Assembly: GCA_002335605.1 (NCBI GenBank)
Contig: BEDY01000001.1
Location: forward strand, 2,914,001 to 2,978,000
Source of the DNA: Prillingera fragicola
Taxonomy: Eukaryota; Basidiomycota; Tremellomycetes; Trichosporonales; Trichosporonaceae
DNA: 64,000 nucleotides
Direction of reading: 5' to 3'
The notes under the pieces are model-generated. The model saw only the letters and a program-made list of their open reading frames with translations, made no database searches and was not told the origin of the DNA. The position numbers were made by a program, and so were the translations under genes. Positions 10,121-21,956 of this stretch are shown one piece after another (the stretch's first letter is position 1; every line of letters begins with the position of its first letter).

Positions 10121-11444
10121 GGTTTTAGAGAGGATCGGAGAGGAGGGAGTGTTACAGGAGTAGGAAAGAGATGCACGAGGTGAGTGACGATGAGGACGCT
10201 GAAGGATTGATGGCAAGGGTTGCACTCGCCTGCCTGCCGCCGGGGCAGCATCATGAACCGTCTTGCGGGGCGGGCTCACGGGCTCTGCCTGCCCAGCCCA
10301 CGTACCCAGGCTGGCGCCTGGCAGAGCCCACCCAGGCTGGCGGGACCCTGGCCAGGTCTGCACCACGGTGCACAAGCCGACATTCGGCCGACCTAAGGGA
10401 AACAGCGGAACCAAATATGAGGGCGGATTTATCGGCAGCCACTGGGGCTGAAGCCTCGCACCTCTGTGCAGGAACACGTGTTGCGGCAATGGCATCTAGG
10501 TATCTCGTCACACCCTGGATCCATGTTGCGGTTCGGCGCATCGTCGCTCTTGTAGACGCAGTCTAGTTTCGGGCTGGGTTGCGCCCCCAGTGGTACGGGG
10601 CAATTGACTTGGCGCGCTGGGTCGGAGGACGATTGGGCGTCATGGTAATGTCCGCCGTACGCGGTAGGGTGATCATGGGGATCGTCACTCTGGCACAAGA
10701 TCATGTTGGCATGCTTGCTGCAACAACGCTTTAAAACAGGTCTGCAGCCCCCTGTCTTTGAGATTTCTGGGTTATATGCGCAGGACAATACCCGTTCAGT
10801 CTGCGCATCCTGCAGATCAAAGCGATCAGAGCGACGAAAAATATTGCCTGCGGCAGTGGCTGCCAATGCCGCAAGCCCAAGGCACGGAGATCGGCTGTTG
10901 TGCTGGCGAAAAAGTAGCCGGGCCACGCTGCTTGCAGCTTGGTGGACGTGTTTTTCAAATGTCCCTCCGTCAATGCAAGGGCACAATCACAGGCACACTG
11001 ATAGCAAAGATGGCACTGTTTGCACAGGCGCACAGGATGTTAAGTGCTGAGCTCTCGGCCAGTTAGCATGGCCCAGATTTAGAGCCACACCCACTCAGTC
11101 GGCAGCAATATCGTCTGTCCAATGCAAGAGCTAGCAAGGAAACTATACCACGGGACTCCTTGAACTGCCGCGATCTCGATCAAGCGCTCATGACAGCAGA
11201 GTCTATGCTTGTTACCCACGGTCGCAAGACATGCAGAAGCAAAAACGACTGTTCCACAGCGAAAAACACTTTTCCTAAACGCCACAAAGATAAGACCGTT
11301 GAAACGCCGAAAAATCTTCCTGTGGACCCCCGCATTGAGCGGGCTCACACGACGACGCAAGTTGTTGAAATAATTTCTGCAGTCTCCAGTAGGTGTTTAT
11401 CATTCCCACCTAACTCTACTACCACCCCATCCATCTCATTTAAA
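10121..11444. promoter_or_regulatory. Divergent intergenic region, IDH2 and nucleolin-like gene
   Basis: Holds the promoters of two strongly expressed genes. Around 10305-10345 a 12-base direct repeat (CCCAGGCTGGCG) occurs twice with overlapping inverted CCAGGC/GCCTGG symmetry, and a CACGTG sits at 10475-10480. No exon chain was found in the remaining kilobase. Confidence 0.4.
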
Positions 11445-12912
11445 ATGGGCAAGTCATCCAAGGTTGCCGCTGCCCCCGTGGCCGAGAAGAAGTCCAAGAA
11501 GGTCGCCCCCGCCGCCCCTGTCAAGGTAAGTGCTTCTCGCCGCTCATCACTGCGCCCCCGGACACTGCGCTTGTGGACTTGCGTCCAGCGAGGGACGCAA
11601 GTCACAGCGGTTCTGGGAGGTTTGCCTTCTCGTTCATGGGTTCTGCATCCATGTTTCAAACCTTCTATCTATTGGTCAACTTGTGCTGACAGCTGTCCAG
11701 GAGAAGAAGAGCAAGAAGAGCAAGAAGGAGCCTACCCCCGAGTCGTCCTCCTCGGAGAGCGAGTCGGACAGCGACGACTCGTCTGACGACTCCTCGGACG
11801 AGGAGGAGGAGGCCAAGCCCGCCACCGCCGTCACCGTACGTTGATTTGTAAATTTGCACAGACCGCGACTGACATTTCCGCAGAAGGCCGCCGAGTCTAG
11901 CGACTCTTCGGACTCGGACTCGGACTCTGACTCTGACGAGGAGGAGGCCAAGCCCGCCGCTGCCGTCGAGAAGAAGGCCGAGGCCTCGGACTCTTCGGAC
12001 GACTCGTCGGACGACTCTTCCGACGAGGAGGAGGAGAAGGCCGCCGCCCCCGTCACCAACGGCAAGCGCAAGGCCGACGACGAGGAGGAGGTCGCCGTCG
12101 AGGCCCCCGTCAAGAAGGCCAAGGTCGAGGCCGGCGAGTACGGAGAGCCCTCCACCAACGTCTTCATCGGCGGTCTTTCGTGGAACGTTGACAACGACTG
12201 GCTCGCTTCCGAGTTTGCCTCGTGCGGAGAGGTCGTCGGCGCTCGTGTCATGATTGATCGCGAGACTGGCAAGTCGCGTGGGTTTGGATACGTGGAGTTC
12301 ACCGATCTCGAGTCCAGCGCCAAGGCTTGCGAGTTCAACGGGCAGGAGATTGACGGCCGCTCCGTCAAGGTCAACTATGCCAACAAGCGCGAGCCCAACC
12401 CCGAGCGCCGCGCCCAGGCATTCAACGACAAGCGCTCCGACCCCGCCGACACCCTCTGGGTCGGCTCCCTCTCGTTTGACATTACCGAGGACCAGGTCTA
12501 CGAGGCTTTCGGAGCTCACGGCGACGTTCAGTCGGTCCGTCTGCCCACCGACAGGGAGACTGGCGCGCCTAAGGGCTTCGGCTACGTCCAGTTCAGCAGT
12601 GTTGAGGGAGCGACCGCAGCCATGGAGGCTCTGCAGCAAACATCTCTGGCCGGCAGGCCAATCCGGATCGATTTTGCTCCTGCGCGCCCCGAGAGGACCG
12701 AGGGTGGCCGAGGAGGATTCGGAGGTGGCCGCGGCAACAGCTTTGGTGGTAGGGGCGGCAGGGGCGGTGGCGGCAGGGGCGGGTTCCAGCAGCGCGACGG
12801 CGGACGCGGCGGACGCGGTGGTGCTCGTGGCGGACGTGGCTCGTTCGGAGGCCCTCCTCGTCGCCGCGAGGGCATTCAGCAGAGCCAGGGCACCAAGGTG
12901 TCTTTCGACTAG
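11445..12912 (+). CDS. NSR1: Nucleolin/Nsr1/Gar2-like nucleolar protein
   Basis: Exons 11445-11525, 11701-11835 and 11884-12912 give 414 residues. The architecture is that of yeast Nsr1 and fission-yeast Gar2, which act in pre-rRNA processing and 40S assembly. A Lys/Ala-rich N-terminus is followed by three Ser/Asp/Glu tracts separated by KPA-type linkers, then a basic bipartite stretch (NGKRKADD, VKKAKVEA). RRM1 has RNP2 VFIGGLSW and RNP1 RGFGYVEF; RRM2 has LWVGSLSF and KGFGYVQF. The C-terminus is a GAR domain with many GGRGG units. The acidic serine tracts have CK2-type sites. Intron 1 is 175 bases, much longer than the usual introns here, and contains a perfect 11-bp hairpin. Confidence 0.93.
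11576..11603 (+). other. Perfect hairpin inside intron 1 of the nucleolin-like gene
   Basis: An 11-bp perfect inverted repeat (GACTTGCGTCC and its complement) with a 6-base loop. Nucleolin introns host snoRNAs in animals, but I cannot identify convincing C/D or H/ACA boxes here, so this is only a structured element. Confidence 0.45.
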
Positions 12913-14602
12913 GTGCATTGTACCAGGCTTTGTGTTTTAAAAGGCGGTCATACCCGTGAATGCCCGTCCCCAGGTTGCCGGCCTGTTAGAGTTGCGCTTT
13001 CTGTATGCATTGTGACCTAAATTTCTCCCGGCGCAAGTGACTGACCCCTCTTGGAACGTCATGAGGCTATCAGCAATTGATGATGAACACCGTGTCTTTA
13101 AGAACAGACAGCCCCTTACCGTGATTAGCAGGATCAATGGTTGCGGTTGTAAGCTGAGTCTTGAGGTGAACAAACAGTCCTGAGGAATGATCCCGGTCGC
13201 AGCTACGTTTGTGCTTTGTGCTGCAGTCTCCCTATGCGCCACACACATTCATCTGCTTCATTGCCTAGATAGCTACATCTGGGCAGAAACTTCTTCTCTT
13301 AATGCAGCCTGAGCCCCTGAGCAGAGGTTCACAGGTTCAGAGCATCAAAGTGGCACGGCACAATCATACCTGTGTTTAGGCATTTGCACGTTGAAACACA
13401 AGATCACGGCGCTACAGTGTGGGATCCTGTGTCGAAAACGGCTGCTTTCTGGGCCGAGAGCGGGGACTCTTCGGTGTGGAGTGAGTGGCCTAGGAAGCCG
13501 TACAAGAGGTAATGGTCATGTTGTCATATTGTCAGAGACACTTTCTGACTCTGCGGCTCTTCGAGTGCCCTCATGCATCCATTCACTCAAAGACAGATCT
13601 GTTTCTTGCATCCATTCACTCAAAGACAGATCTGTTTCTTGCTGCCACACCGATGCTGTTGGTGCCGCAGCTGCAAAGGAGGGGAAGGCGAAGTCGCCAG
13701 AGACCAGGCACACCCCGGCCGACGACCTGTCAAGCTTGTGGCCGGACGAGTGCCGTTCGCAACGGACTGGTCGTGATTGTTTTCGACTAGAGCGTCCACG
13801 GCCGTTGCCCTTTAGCTCCTACATCCTAAACTGACGGACACCCGTTTCTGTTATCCCGGGCCGGGGCACTAACCCCACGTGATTGTGGTCAACAACTGAG
13901 ATACTGCTGGTGAGATTCTTGCGAGATTCTGCTGCCAAGATTCTGCGACAAGTCTGTCGCCCCAAGGCCGCGCAGGTCCTGCCACGGTGTCTACACCACT
14001 GCACCACGTCCGTGCCTTAAAACACACGCCCACCGATCGACGTTGACTGCTCATGAGCCATGCAGCTGTAACTGCCTAGCTCACGCCACAACATGGACAT
14101 GAGCAAACGCCCCAACCCCGGCGCCATGGACACCCCGCGTCGCCAGAACCACACTGATTAACATCTCCCGGACCCTGAGACTTGATATGTATGCTCAAAA
14201 CAGAGCTTGTTTAGCGGAGGACTGTGTAAACTGAGCAACTGTCGATGAATCGGCTCCAAGAGATGTTGAAGATTAAACAGTGGCGGTTTGTTGTCTCGGG
14301 CACAGTGGTTTGACCTTGCGGTGCCTGGATCTCAGAGGTGACTTCATCATTACGCCCTGTCCGACCCGGAAGCTAAACTACGTCATTACGAGCACCAGCC
14401 CAGCCTAGGCGTCTTTCGCGGCACAGTGGTACAAAGTGCCCAAGTCGTGTTCATAAGATGTCATCTCCACCCAGATCAACCCCAGCCTCAAGGACAGAAA
14501 GAATACTTCTCAGAGGGGGTGTCGTCAATCAAACGCCCACTTTCTCTTCTACCCTCTCCACACACCCACACTCTGCTTGCACCTGGCTAAACAATCCACA
14601 TC
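12913..14602. other. 1.7-kb intergenic region without recognisable gene
   Basis: No exon chain, tRNA or transposon feature could be supported. It contains the 33-base tandem duplication listed separately. The last 100 bases are CT-rich, as expected of the leader of the next gene. Confidence 0.5.
13575..13640. repeat. 33-base unit repeated twice in tandem, perfect
   Basis: Two identical adjacent copies (13575-13607 and 13608-13640). Each unit contains CATTCACTCAAAGACAGATC followed by TGTTTCTT. The unit length is a multiple of three, yet no supported gene covers it. Identity between copies points to a recent duplication. Confidence 0.9.
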
Positions 14603-17600
14603 ATGTCCGAGCACAATGCTTCCCCGGTTGATGGGGCCAGCGACCTCCAAGTCAACCCTGACGGCACCCAACGCAGCCCATCACCGATCCCACCCATGCC
14701 AAAGCTGCCTCCTGCTCCTGCGCCGCACATCTACGGCCAGGGCTACTCTGCCAACAACAAGATCCCTACCGTGTCCGACTACTCGCGCATTCAGAAGTCG
14801 CACGAGCAGCAGGCCGAAGAATACGCCCGTATCATGGATGAACGTCGTGCCATCATGGGCGACAATAATGAGGATGAAAGCTCAGACTCGGACTATGATG
14901 GCAGTCCCAGGCCATCAACCGACACTGCTGGTCGCAAGCGGGTCGACTCCAATCTTCACAGCGCGAAAAATTCCAAGAAAAAGGCCCACGCCCACGAAGC
15001 GCCGACAGAGAAGCAGCGTCTCATGGACCAGATGAATGCCAACCAGGGTGAGCCGCCCTCCCAAGTAACACAACTAACGAGCAGAAAAGCCTACTGATCG
15101 TTTCCGCAAGGCTCGCAAGGGCGAGCGTCGCGTACGTGACCCCATCACTGGCGGAGAGATTATCGTTCGTGACGCCAACCCTCGAGGTGAGCCACACACC
15201 TGGAACACGACTGACATTTCAAGACTTTGACCCTGCGCGTACCAAGGTGCGCGGCAGCAACATTCTGTACCACCAGTTCCCGCCTCCCCAGCCCGAGTCG
15301 CTCAAGGGCACGGTCGGCAAGCTGCACATGTTGCAGTTTGGTGTTCTCGGCGGTGTCGCCGTGCTGTGGTTCTTTGTCGCGTTTGGCAACGGCTTTTGGA
15401 ACTTTACCATGCGCTCAACAATCTGCTGTATCGTTGGTGGTGGTCTCATGTCGGCACTCAGTATCGTCGAGCGCTCGCTCGAAAAGGAAATCACCGCCAT
15501 TCGCATGGATCAGCACCGGGCGCGTGGCCAGGCAATGTCGCCTCCTTACCCCGAGAGTACTGAATGGCTCAACGGCCTGATCAAGCTTATTTGGGGTCTC
15601 ATTGACCCCGCCATGTTTATTGGCGTCGCGGACATGGTTGAAGACATTCTGCAACAGTCGCTTCCCAGCTTTGTGGATGCCGTGCGGATCACCGATCTAG
15701 GCCAGGGCACCAACCCCTTGCGCATCCTCTCTATCCGTGCACTCCCCGACCAGCCCGGAGACCGCGAGTACCCGCACGACGAGTGGATCAACGAGGGTCG
15801 CAAGGATATCAAGCTCAAGGACACTGCCGGTACCGAACTCGATGAGGAGGAGGCCGGTGACTATTACAACTTTGAGTGCGCATTTAGCTACACTGCACTC
15901 CCCGGCCAAGGCTCTACCACCCGTGCCAAGAACATTCACTTGCTCATTGAATTCTTCCTTGGCGCCTTTGACTGGTTCCACATTCCTGTTCCTCTGTGGA
16001 TTCAGATTGAAGAGATTTACGGTATCGTGCGTCTCCGTGTCCAGTTCATTCCCGAGCCCCCCTTTGTGCGCAACCTCACTTTTGCGCTCTGTGGTGTGCC
16101 CGCCGTCGAGGTATCGGCCATCCCCATGTCCAAGCACTTGCCCAACGTCCTCGACCTGCCATTTGTCTCGTCGTTCGTTAGGCAGGGTATTGCCGCCGGT
16201 ACCGCCGAGTTGTCAGTGCCCAAGAGTATGACCATCAACCTCAAGGAGATGCTCAGCGGCACTGGCCAGGGCGACACGCGCGCCATTGGTGTCTTCGTCA
16301 TTACTATTCACTACTGCGAGGGTCTCTCAGCCCAAGACGACAACGGCCTCTCGGACCCATACATTGTACTCGCCTACGCCAAGTACGGTCGCCCCCTGTA
16401 CTCTAGCCGTATCATTCTCGAGGACCTCAACCCGGTTTACGAGGAGACTTGTGTCCTTCTCTGCACGATCGACGAGGTCAAGGCCGAGGAGGAGCTGTGC
16501 GCAATGCTCTGGGATAGCGACAAGCTTTCTGCCGACGACCTCGTCGGTCGCGTCCAGATCCCCATCAAGGAGCTCATGGACAAGCCCAACCAAATGTTCC
16601 GCCGCGAGGACGGTCTTATGGGCTTTGAAGACGACAACGAAATGCCCGGCAAACTCAACTGGTCTATCGGTTACTTTGAAAAGGTCCCCCTCGACAAAAA
16701 GCTGGAGCGCATGCCTACCCTCGAGGAGGCCAAGGCTGCCATGCCCGAGTCGACTGCGCCCTCCAAGGAGATGCGCCCCGGAGACAAGGCTCCCAACCCG
16801 GCGCACCACGACCTCCCACCTCCCGAGGCAGATGTCAGCCGCACCCGTCCCGACCCTCGCTGGCCCAGTGGTGTTCTGTCCATTATTCTTCACCAGATCA
16901 ACAATCTCGAGCGCCAGCACCTCGAGGGCAAGGGTGGCGACGACCGCGAAGGCGAGGCCGGCCAGGACACGGACGACCCCAGTCAGCAGACCGAAAACCT
17001 CCCCAGTGGCTACGGCGAGTTCATCGTCAACGACGACCTTGTTTACCGCACTCGTGTCAAGCAGTACACTACCAACCCATACTTTGAGGCTGGTACCGAA
17101 GTCTTCATCCGAGACTTTACCACTGCCCAGCTCCGCATTGTCATTCGCGACTCACGCCTGCGCGAGGCCGACCCTATTCTTGGTATTATCACTCTTGAGC
17201 TTGCCGACGTCTTTGCCGAGGCGTCCAGTGTGGTGCGCACCTATCCCCTCGAGGAGGGCCAGGGCTTTGGCAAGGCCAACGTGTCGCTCGCGTTCCGCAG
17301 CATGAAGACTACGATCCCTCGCAACCTCCGCGGCTGGAGCACAGGTACTCTTATCATTTCAAACGTGCGCCTCACCCCCGACGTGTCCAAGAACGACAGC
17401 TTCCCGGCCAAGGAGATGGCTCTCACTGTCGCGACGCACGAGAGCACGGAGAAGATGAGCCGCAAGCAGGCCGAGGTCGAGGGCGACACCATTGCGTGGG
17501 ACTCGGAAACCCTTTACCTGCCCGTGTTCAACCGCTACCAGTCTTCGCTCACGTTCGAGTTTGGCCGCAAGGGTCTCAGTGCGCTGGTTGGCAAGGGCAA

Positions 17601-18134
17601 GCCCGAGGCCCTCGCCGTCATGTGGCTGCAAGACCTCACCGACGATGTCGAGGGCGACGTAGAGCTTCCCGTCATTATGGGCAAGAACCTGCCCAACCTC
17701 CGTGCCAACGTCATCAACGACCAGACCTACAAGCACCACCCCTTCGAGGTCGTCGGCAAGATGACTGCCCGTATCAAGTTTAGCGCCGGCATTGACCTCG
17801 AGCACGAAAACCTCCAGCTCGGCCAGTCGCGCCGCCACGCTCTCGAGGCCTACCTTGCCGTCGAGGGCGAGGCCGAGATTGCCCAACGCCAGCAGAGCTT
17901 CAAGGACGACGGCCATATTGACAAGCACGAGCAGCGCGAGATTGACCGCGCCCACAAGCGCCAGCTCGAGTCGCGTGGTCGCGGAATGGCCCAGGTCAAG
18001 GTCTACCGTTCCGCCAAGTGGATGGGTCGTGGATTGCTCGACCGTCTCCCTGGACGTAAAAAGACGCGCGAGCGTGAGTGTTTGTTTGCTACGGAAATGC
18101 TAACGACGCAGCAACGGTCCAGACCGAGGCCTAA
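14603..18134 (+). CDS. Tricalbin/Mug190-like SMP and C2 domain protein
   Basis: Exons 14603-15047, 15085-15186, 15224-18073 and 18112-18134 give 1139 residues. The N-terminal 210 residues are hydrophilic and Ser/Pro-rich. A hydrophobic hairpin at about 216-260 (FGVLGGVAVLWFFVAFGN, ICCIVGGGLMSALSIV) would anchor it in the ER. An SMP-type lipid-transfer region follows (about 275-520: LNGLIKLIWGLIDPAMF, PLWIQIEEIYGIVRLRVQF). The first C2 domain (about 541-660) has GLSAQDDNGLSDPYIVL and LNPVYEE, keeping aspartates expected of Ca-binding loops; a second C2 lies at about 730-840 and is less conserved. Proteins of this design tether ER to plasma membrane and move lipids. The fungal subgroup is often called meiotically up-regulated gene 190. 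The final exon encodes only eight residues including the stop. Confidence 0.85.
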
Positions 18135-18358
18135 TTGCATTGTATTCTTATGCGTCACCGTGTGATTGCCATAGTAGTATGATCAGAAGTTGTTTCCTTT
18201 CCACATTCCCAGCCGCATCACACACACGGACTCTTGCGGTGTGCGCCATTGTGCCAGATTTACACGCACTCTGGCGCCGGGCTATGCATATACATTTTTG
18301 TGATGATACAAGAGTGTGGCTGGGCCAGTCGTCTACAAGGGGCTTTGAGCATGACAGG

Positions 18359-19379
18359 TTAGTAGTCGTCCATCATGTCCTCGTCGCGCGGCCGGCGCGG
18401 GTCATAGTCGGGATAGTCTCGGGGGTCGCGGTCGTGCGCGTCCTCATCGTCGCGATACCTACGTTCGTCGTCGCGACGCCGACGCTCGGGCTCCTCATCG
18501 TGGCTCATGGCAAGCTCAATCTCGTCATCAACGTCCTGCTCGCGCTCGCGCTTGAGACTGCGCACGTTGGATGGTTCGCGCGAAGGCGGCGCCGTACAGC
18601 TCGCAGCGACCGACGTGCCCGCCAAAGGACTAGCTGCGCGCGAGGGTGGAGCCGAGCCCGTGGCTGGCACAGACGAGGCGGGGGCAGGTGGAGCGGGAGG
18701 GGCGCCAACGTCTGGCGGGTAGGTGGCCTTGTTCAGAACTCTGCGAGGCGTTTAGTCGACGCCACGCGGTGATCTCTTGCGGAGGAACTTACAGTGGAGC
18801 CCAGCTTGCCTCCTCGGGAACAGGCACTGGTGGGGGCGGAGTACCGTACGTGGCCATGTGTTGATCATAGAGGCGGCGCTGGATCTTGTGGACGCGCAGA
18901 GCGAGGAGGTTGGATTCCTGGTGGTCAGTGGCGGTTGCAAGTGATTCGGGACGTCGCGAGGGCGAATGAAGCGCGTCGATAGACCTGACACATTACCCAT
19001 GACGATCCTTGAAGGCCACCAGCTGGCCGACGGATACGCGAAGCTTGGGCGCTGCACGAGCTGGACAATCAAGGAAGCTGCTGGCCATCCTGCACCGGCC
19101 ATTGATACCCAAGTCACCAACAACAGCTCTTGCCCTAAATGCCAGTCTCTTGTATATGCTTCTCCCCCCAAAAGATCTCCACACGGAGTCCGCGGTAGAG
19201 AGAGAGAGAGGAGACACTCACATCGCTCAGCTCGTTGACCAGCTCCTTGAGCGCGCGGTATCGTCCTAACTTGTCAACCTCTCCCGCCGGCCGACTGATG
19301 CAGGCTACTCACGCTTGTACCGTGTCTCGTCTCCGTTGAGCAATGGTGCGATGCGTTGACTCTTGATCGACTGTGACAT
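18359..19379 (-). CDS. Small charged protein, possibly an INO80F-like chromatin subunit
   Basis: Exons 19313-19379, 19222-19265, 18793-18917 and 18359-18740 give 205 residues. The N-terminal 60 residues form a basic helical segment (RYKRRYRALKELVNELSD then ESNLLALRVHKIQRRLYD), which resembles the short coiled-coil domain of INO80 complex subunit F/TFPT. Next is a Pro-rich stretch (YGTPPPPVPVPEEASWAPL), then Ala/Pro/Ser linker, and a C-terminal tail very rich in Arg/Asp/Glu with repeated DRDPRDYPDYDPRRP-type sequence ending MMDDY. If the assignment is right it would act in nucleosome remodelling; the match rests on about 40 residues, so another nuclear coiled-coil protein is quite possible. 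The third intron-spanning gap (18918-19221) is 304 bases, unusually long for this window, and includes an AG dinucleotide run. Confidence 0.6.
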
Positions 19380-19640
19380 GCTGTGGATGATCTGACGTTG
19401 AGAGCAGCAGAGTCAAGGTGAGGATGAGCAGAGAAGGACAAGGGCAGAGGTGGAGGGCAGCTCATTTTGCCGCGTGTGGCAGCTGGGGTGAGGGTGTGCC
19501 TGGCCGGGGGTCGGTTAGCTCGTGCTGGGTGGCGTCACACCGCTGTTGTTATTCGACCGTTATCATCCTCAACTGTCCACTTCGCCCACCTGCTTTTTCT
19601 ATACAGTAGTCGTCGTCTCATCACTGTTCAAACGCCCCTC

Positions 19641-21696
19641 ATGCCCTCTTCACCAGGCAGAGGAGTGATACAAACGTCTCCTGCCCCATCCCCCACCATT
19701 CTCTATGACAGCGAGCGTGCTGCACTCCGCCGCTCAGGATCAACCTCTTACTTCGCCACCACTCCCGGGGCAACAACGTCGTCCCGCCATCGCAACTCTT
19801 CGTCACGCAGGAGTTCTCGCATCCTGCGTCCGCGTTCATACACCAACGCCAGTACCGACTCGGCGCTGGCTCCCCCAGACGTTCAAGCACTGCTTCGCTC
19901 CAAGCGGAAATGGTGGAGGCGGTTGCTTGAACCCCCACGCGGGTTCCAGGTCGCGCTCATGTGTGTGTCCATTGTCATGAGCGCTATCCAGGCCAACGGT
20001 GTCTATTGCTGGCCCACATAGTGAGTTTTGCGCCGGTGGGCTGACAGAACGTGTTGTCGCTAACCCGATAGCGGACCCGTCGTTGCCAAGGGGCTTGGTC
20101 TGAGCGTATCAGAATCGCAGACCATTGTTGTAGGGTGAGTCACGCGAGTGGCGGTCGGGAGCTCCGCAAGTCACGGACACTCCCTATCAAACATGTTTTG
20201 ACGTTGCAGTGGTATCCTCGGCGTGTATCTCTGCGCCGCACCGCTCGGCGCGCTTGTGGACCGCCATGGACCGCAGGTGGGCTCACTGCTCGCCGCCTGT
20301 GTCTCGTCGTTTGGATATCTGTCATTTGCGGCCATTGTAAAGGCCGGCCCGGAAGCGGCCAACCAGGACACGTATCTCATGCTCATGGCATGCTACTTTT
20401 GTGTTGGAGCTGGCACAGTGACTTCCTACTTTGCTGCTCTTACAACAGGTGAGTGTCGCGTGAGGCTGTGCACTAAACAACTTAGCTTCCCTGTCATTCC
20501 CGGCCTACCCAACATTGGCGCTGTCGTTCCCTTTGTCGCTCATCGGTCTCTCGGCGCTGTTCCTTTCCTCATTTTCGTCAATCCCAGTTTTCCACGACGA
20601 GGAAGGGGAGCTCAATGCTGCCCACTTTATTGGTTTCCTCGGTGTGCTCACCGCCGTCGTTAATCTCTTTGGCGCCGCGTTCATGCGCGTTCACGCACCA
20701 GTCATCCACCTTGACGATGACTACAGTGACGACGAGGCATATGACCGCGCCGAGGTCATTGAAGCGCTCAGTTCGTCGCTGCACCTGGACGAGCGCACGC
20801 CCCTGTTGATTGGCGGCCCCGAGGCCGCTTTGGAGGAGGTGGAGGCCGAGGCACAGGGCAAGGACGTTAGCTGGAGCGCTGTGGGGCTCATGAAGAACGA
20901 GGGATTCTGGTTGTTTGGCTTTATTCTTTCGCTCAGCATTGGTCCTGCCGAGACCACTATTGCTAGCATTGGCTCGGTCCTCACGTCCCTGCTCGACCCC
21001 GACATTCCACCACCTCCACCCATGTCCAACGCCATGTCGGCGCTGTCGACCTTTGCCCAGAATGTCAATCCTCTGATGCTCGCTGAGCAGTCGGCACTCG
21101 CCCTGCGCAACAAGCATGTCTTTATTCTGTCTATCAGCGGCACGGTCGCGCGTCTCGCCACCGGTTTCGCAGCCGACTATCTCGCACCAGCGGCGATCGC
21201 CCTGCCCGCGCCAGCCAACGCCGAGGGTGACGTCCTGACTCACCTATTTGTTCAGCGCGACCCAGTCATCCTTCGTCGTTCGACGTTTGCTGCTCTTTGT
21301 ACTCTTGCTCTTGCTGGTGTCTTTGCGTGGTCGGCAGGCTGGCTCGACGGCGAGCCCATGCTCTGGGTCACCAGTGGCGGTGTCGGTGCGCTCTACGGCG
21401 CAATCTTCACTCTTACCCCGGCCATCATCTCGGCACACTATGGCCCCCGCAACTTTGGTCTTGCATGGGGCATGGTGTCGTACTTTCCAGCGCTCGGATC
21501 TGTCGTCTTTTCTTATCTCCTCGCGACCCTCGCGGAGACGGCCGCCGACTCGGAGGACAAGCCGATGCCAGAGGTACTCGAGCCGGGAGTGTGCTACGGC
21601 ACCGCTTGTTTTAGCACGACCTTCTGGATTAGCGCGGCGTGCTGCACCGTCTCGGCGGTCGGCATCTGGATCATGGGCAAGAGGTGGCGTGTGTAA
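19641..21696 (+). CDS. MCH1: MCH1-like major facilitator transporter
   Basis: Exons 19641-20020, 20072-20134, 20210-20448 and 20486-21696 give 630 residues. The first 100 residues are a Ser/Arg-rich cytosolic tail. The first membrane helix follows (RGFQVALMCVSIVMSAIQANGVYCWP), then a GPVVAKGLGLS...TIVVGGILGVYLCAAPLGALVDRHGPQ segment with the helix 2-3 loop typical of the MFS (GxLxDRxG). A long acidic cytosolic loop (about 240-300) precedes the second half, which restarts with MKNEGFWLFGFILSLSIGPAETTIASIG. This nodulin-like MFS pattern fits yeast Mch1, a vacuolar transporter of unknown substrate named for similarity to monocarboxylate carriers. About 12 helices can be counted. Substrate cannot be told from sequence. 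Confidence 0.8.
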
Positions 21697-21956
21697 GAGT
21701 GAGTGTGAGAAGTGCATGAGGAGGGAAGCATGGAGGGGCATGGACATGTCCTAGAAGTAGAGAGCATACCCGCCATTATCATCATGTGGACTAATCTCGG
21801 GCGGGAGAGTGTAAGAGGAGAGCGCATTTTTGAAAGGATCTGGTTCAAGCATAGCTCGTACAAGTAGTCTCGCACGCATGTTACGCATATTTCTTGGCAC
21901 AAGTGCCCATCGTGTGCTGCAAAACTGTATACAATGATTATGCTCTTGTCTAGTCA

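Noticed and set aside
10429..10986. Possible small gene in the IDH2/nucleolin intergenic region
   Set aside because: Composition is not coding-like, several overlapping frames are equally open, and no splice chain or family resemblance supports it.
11665..12918. Long open frame on the minus strand across the nucleolin-like gene (417 codons)
   Set aside because: It is the antisense of Ser/Asp/Glu and Gly/Arg repeats with GC-rich third positions; the product is low-complexity and the sense strand has clear RRMs.
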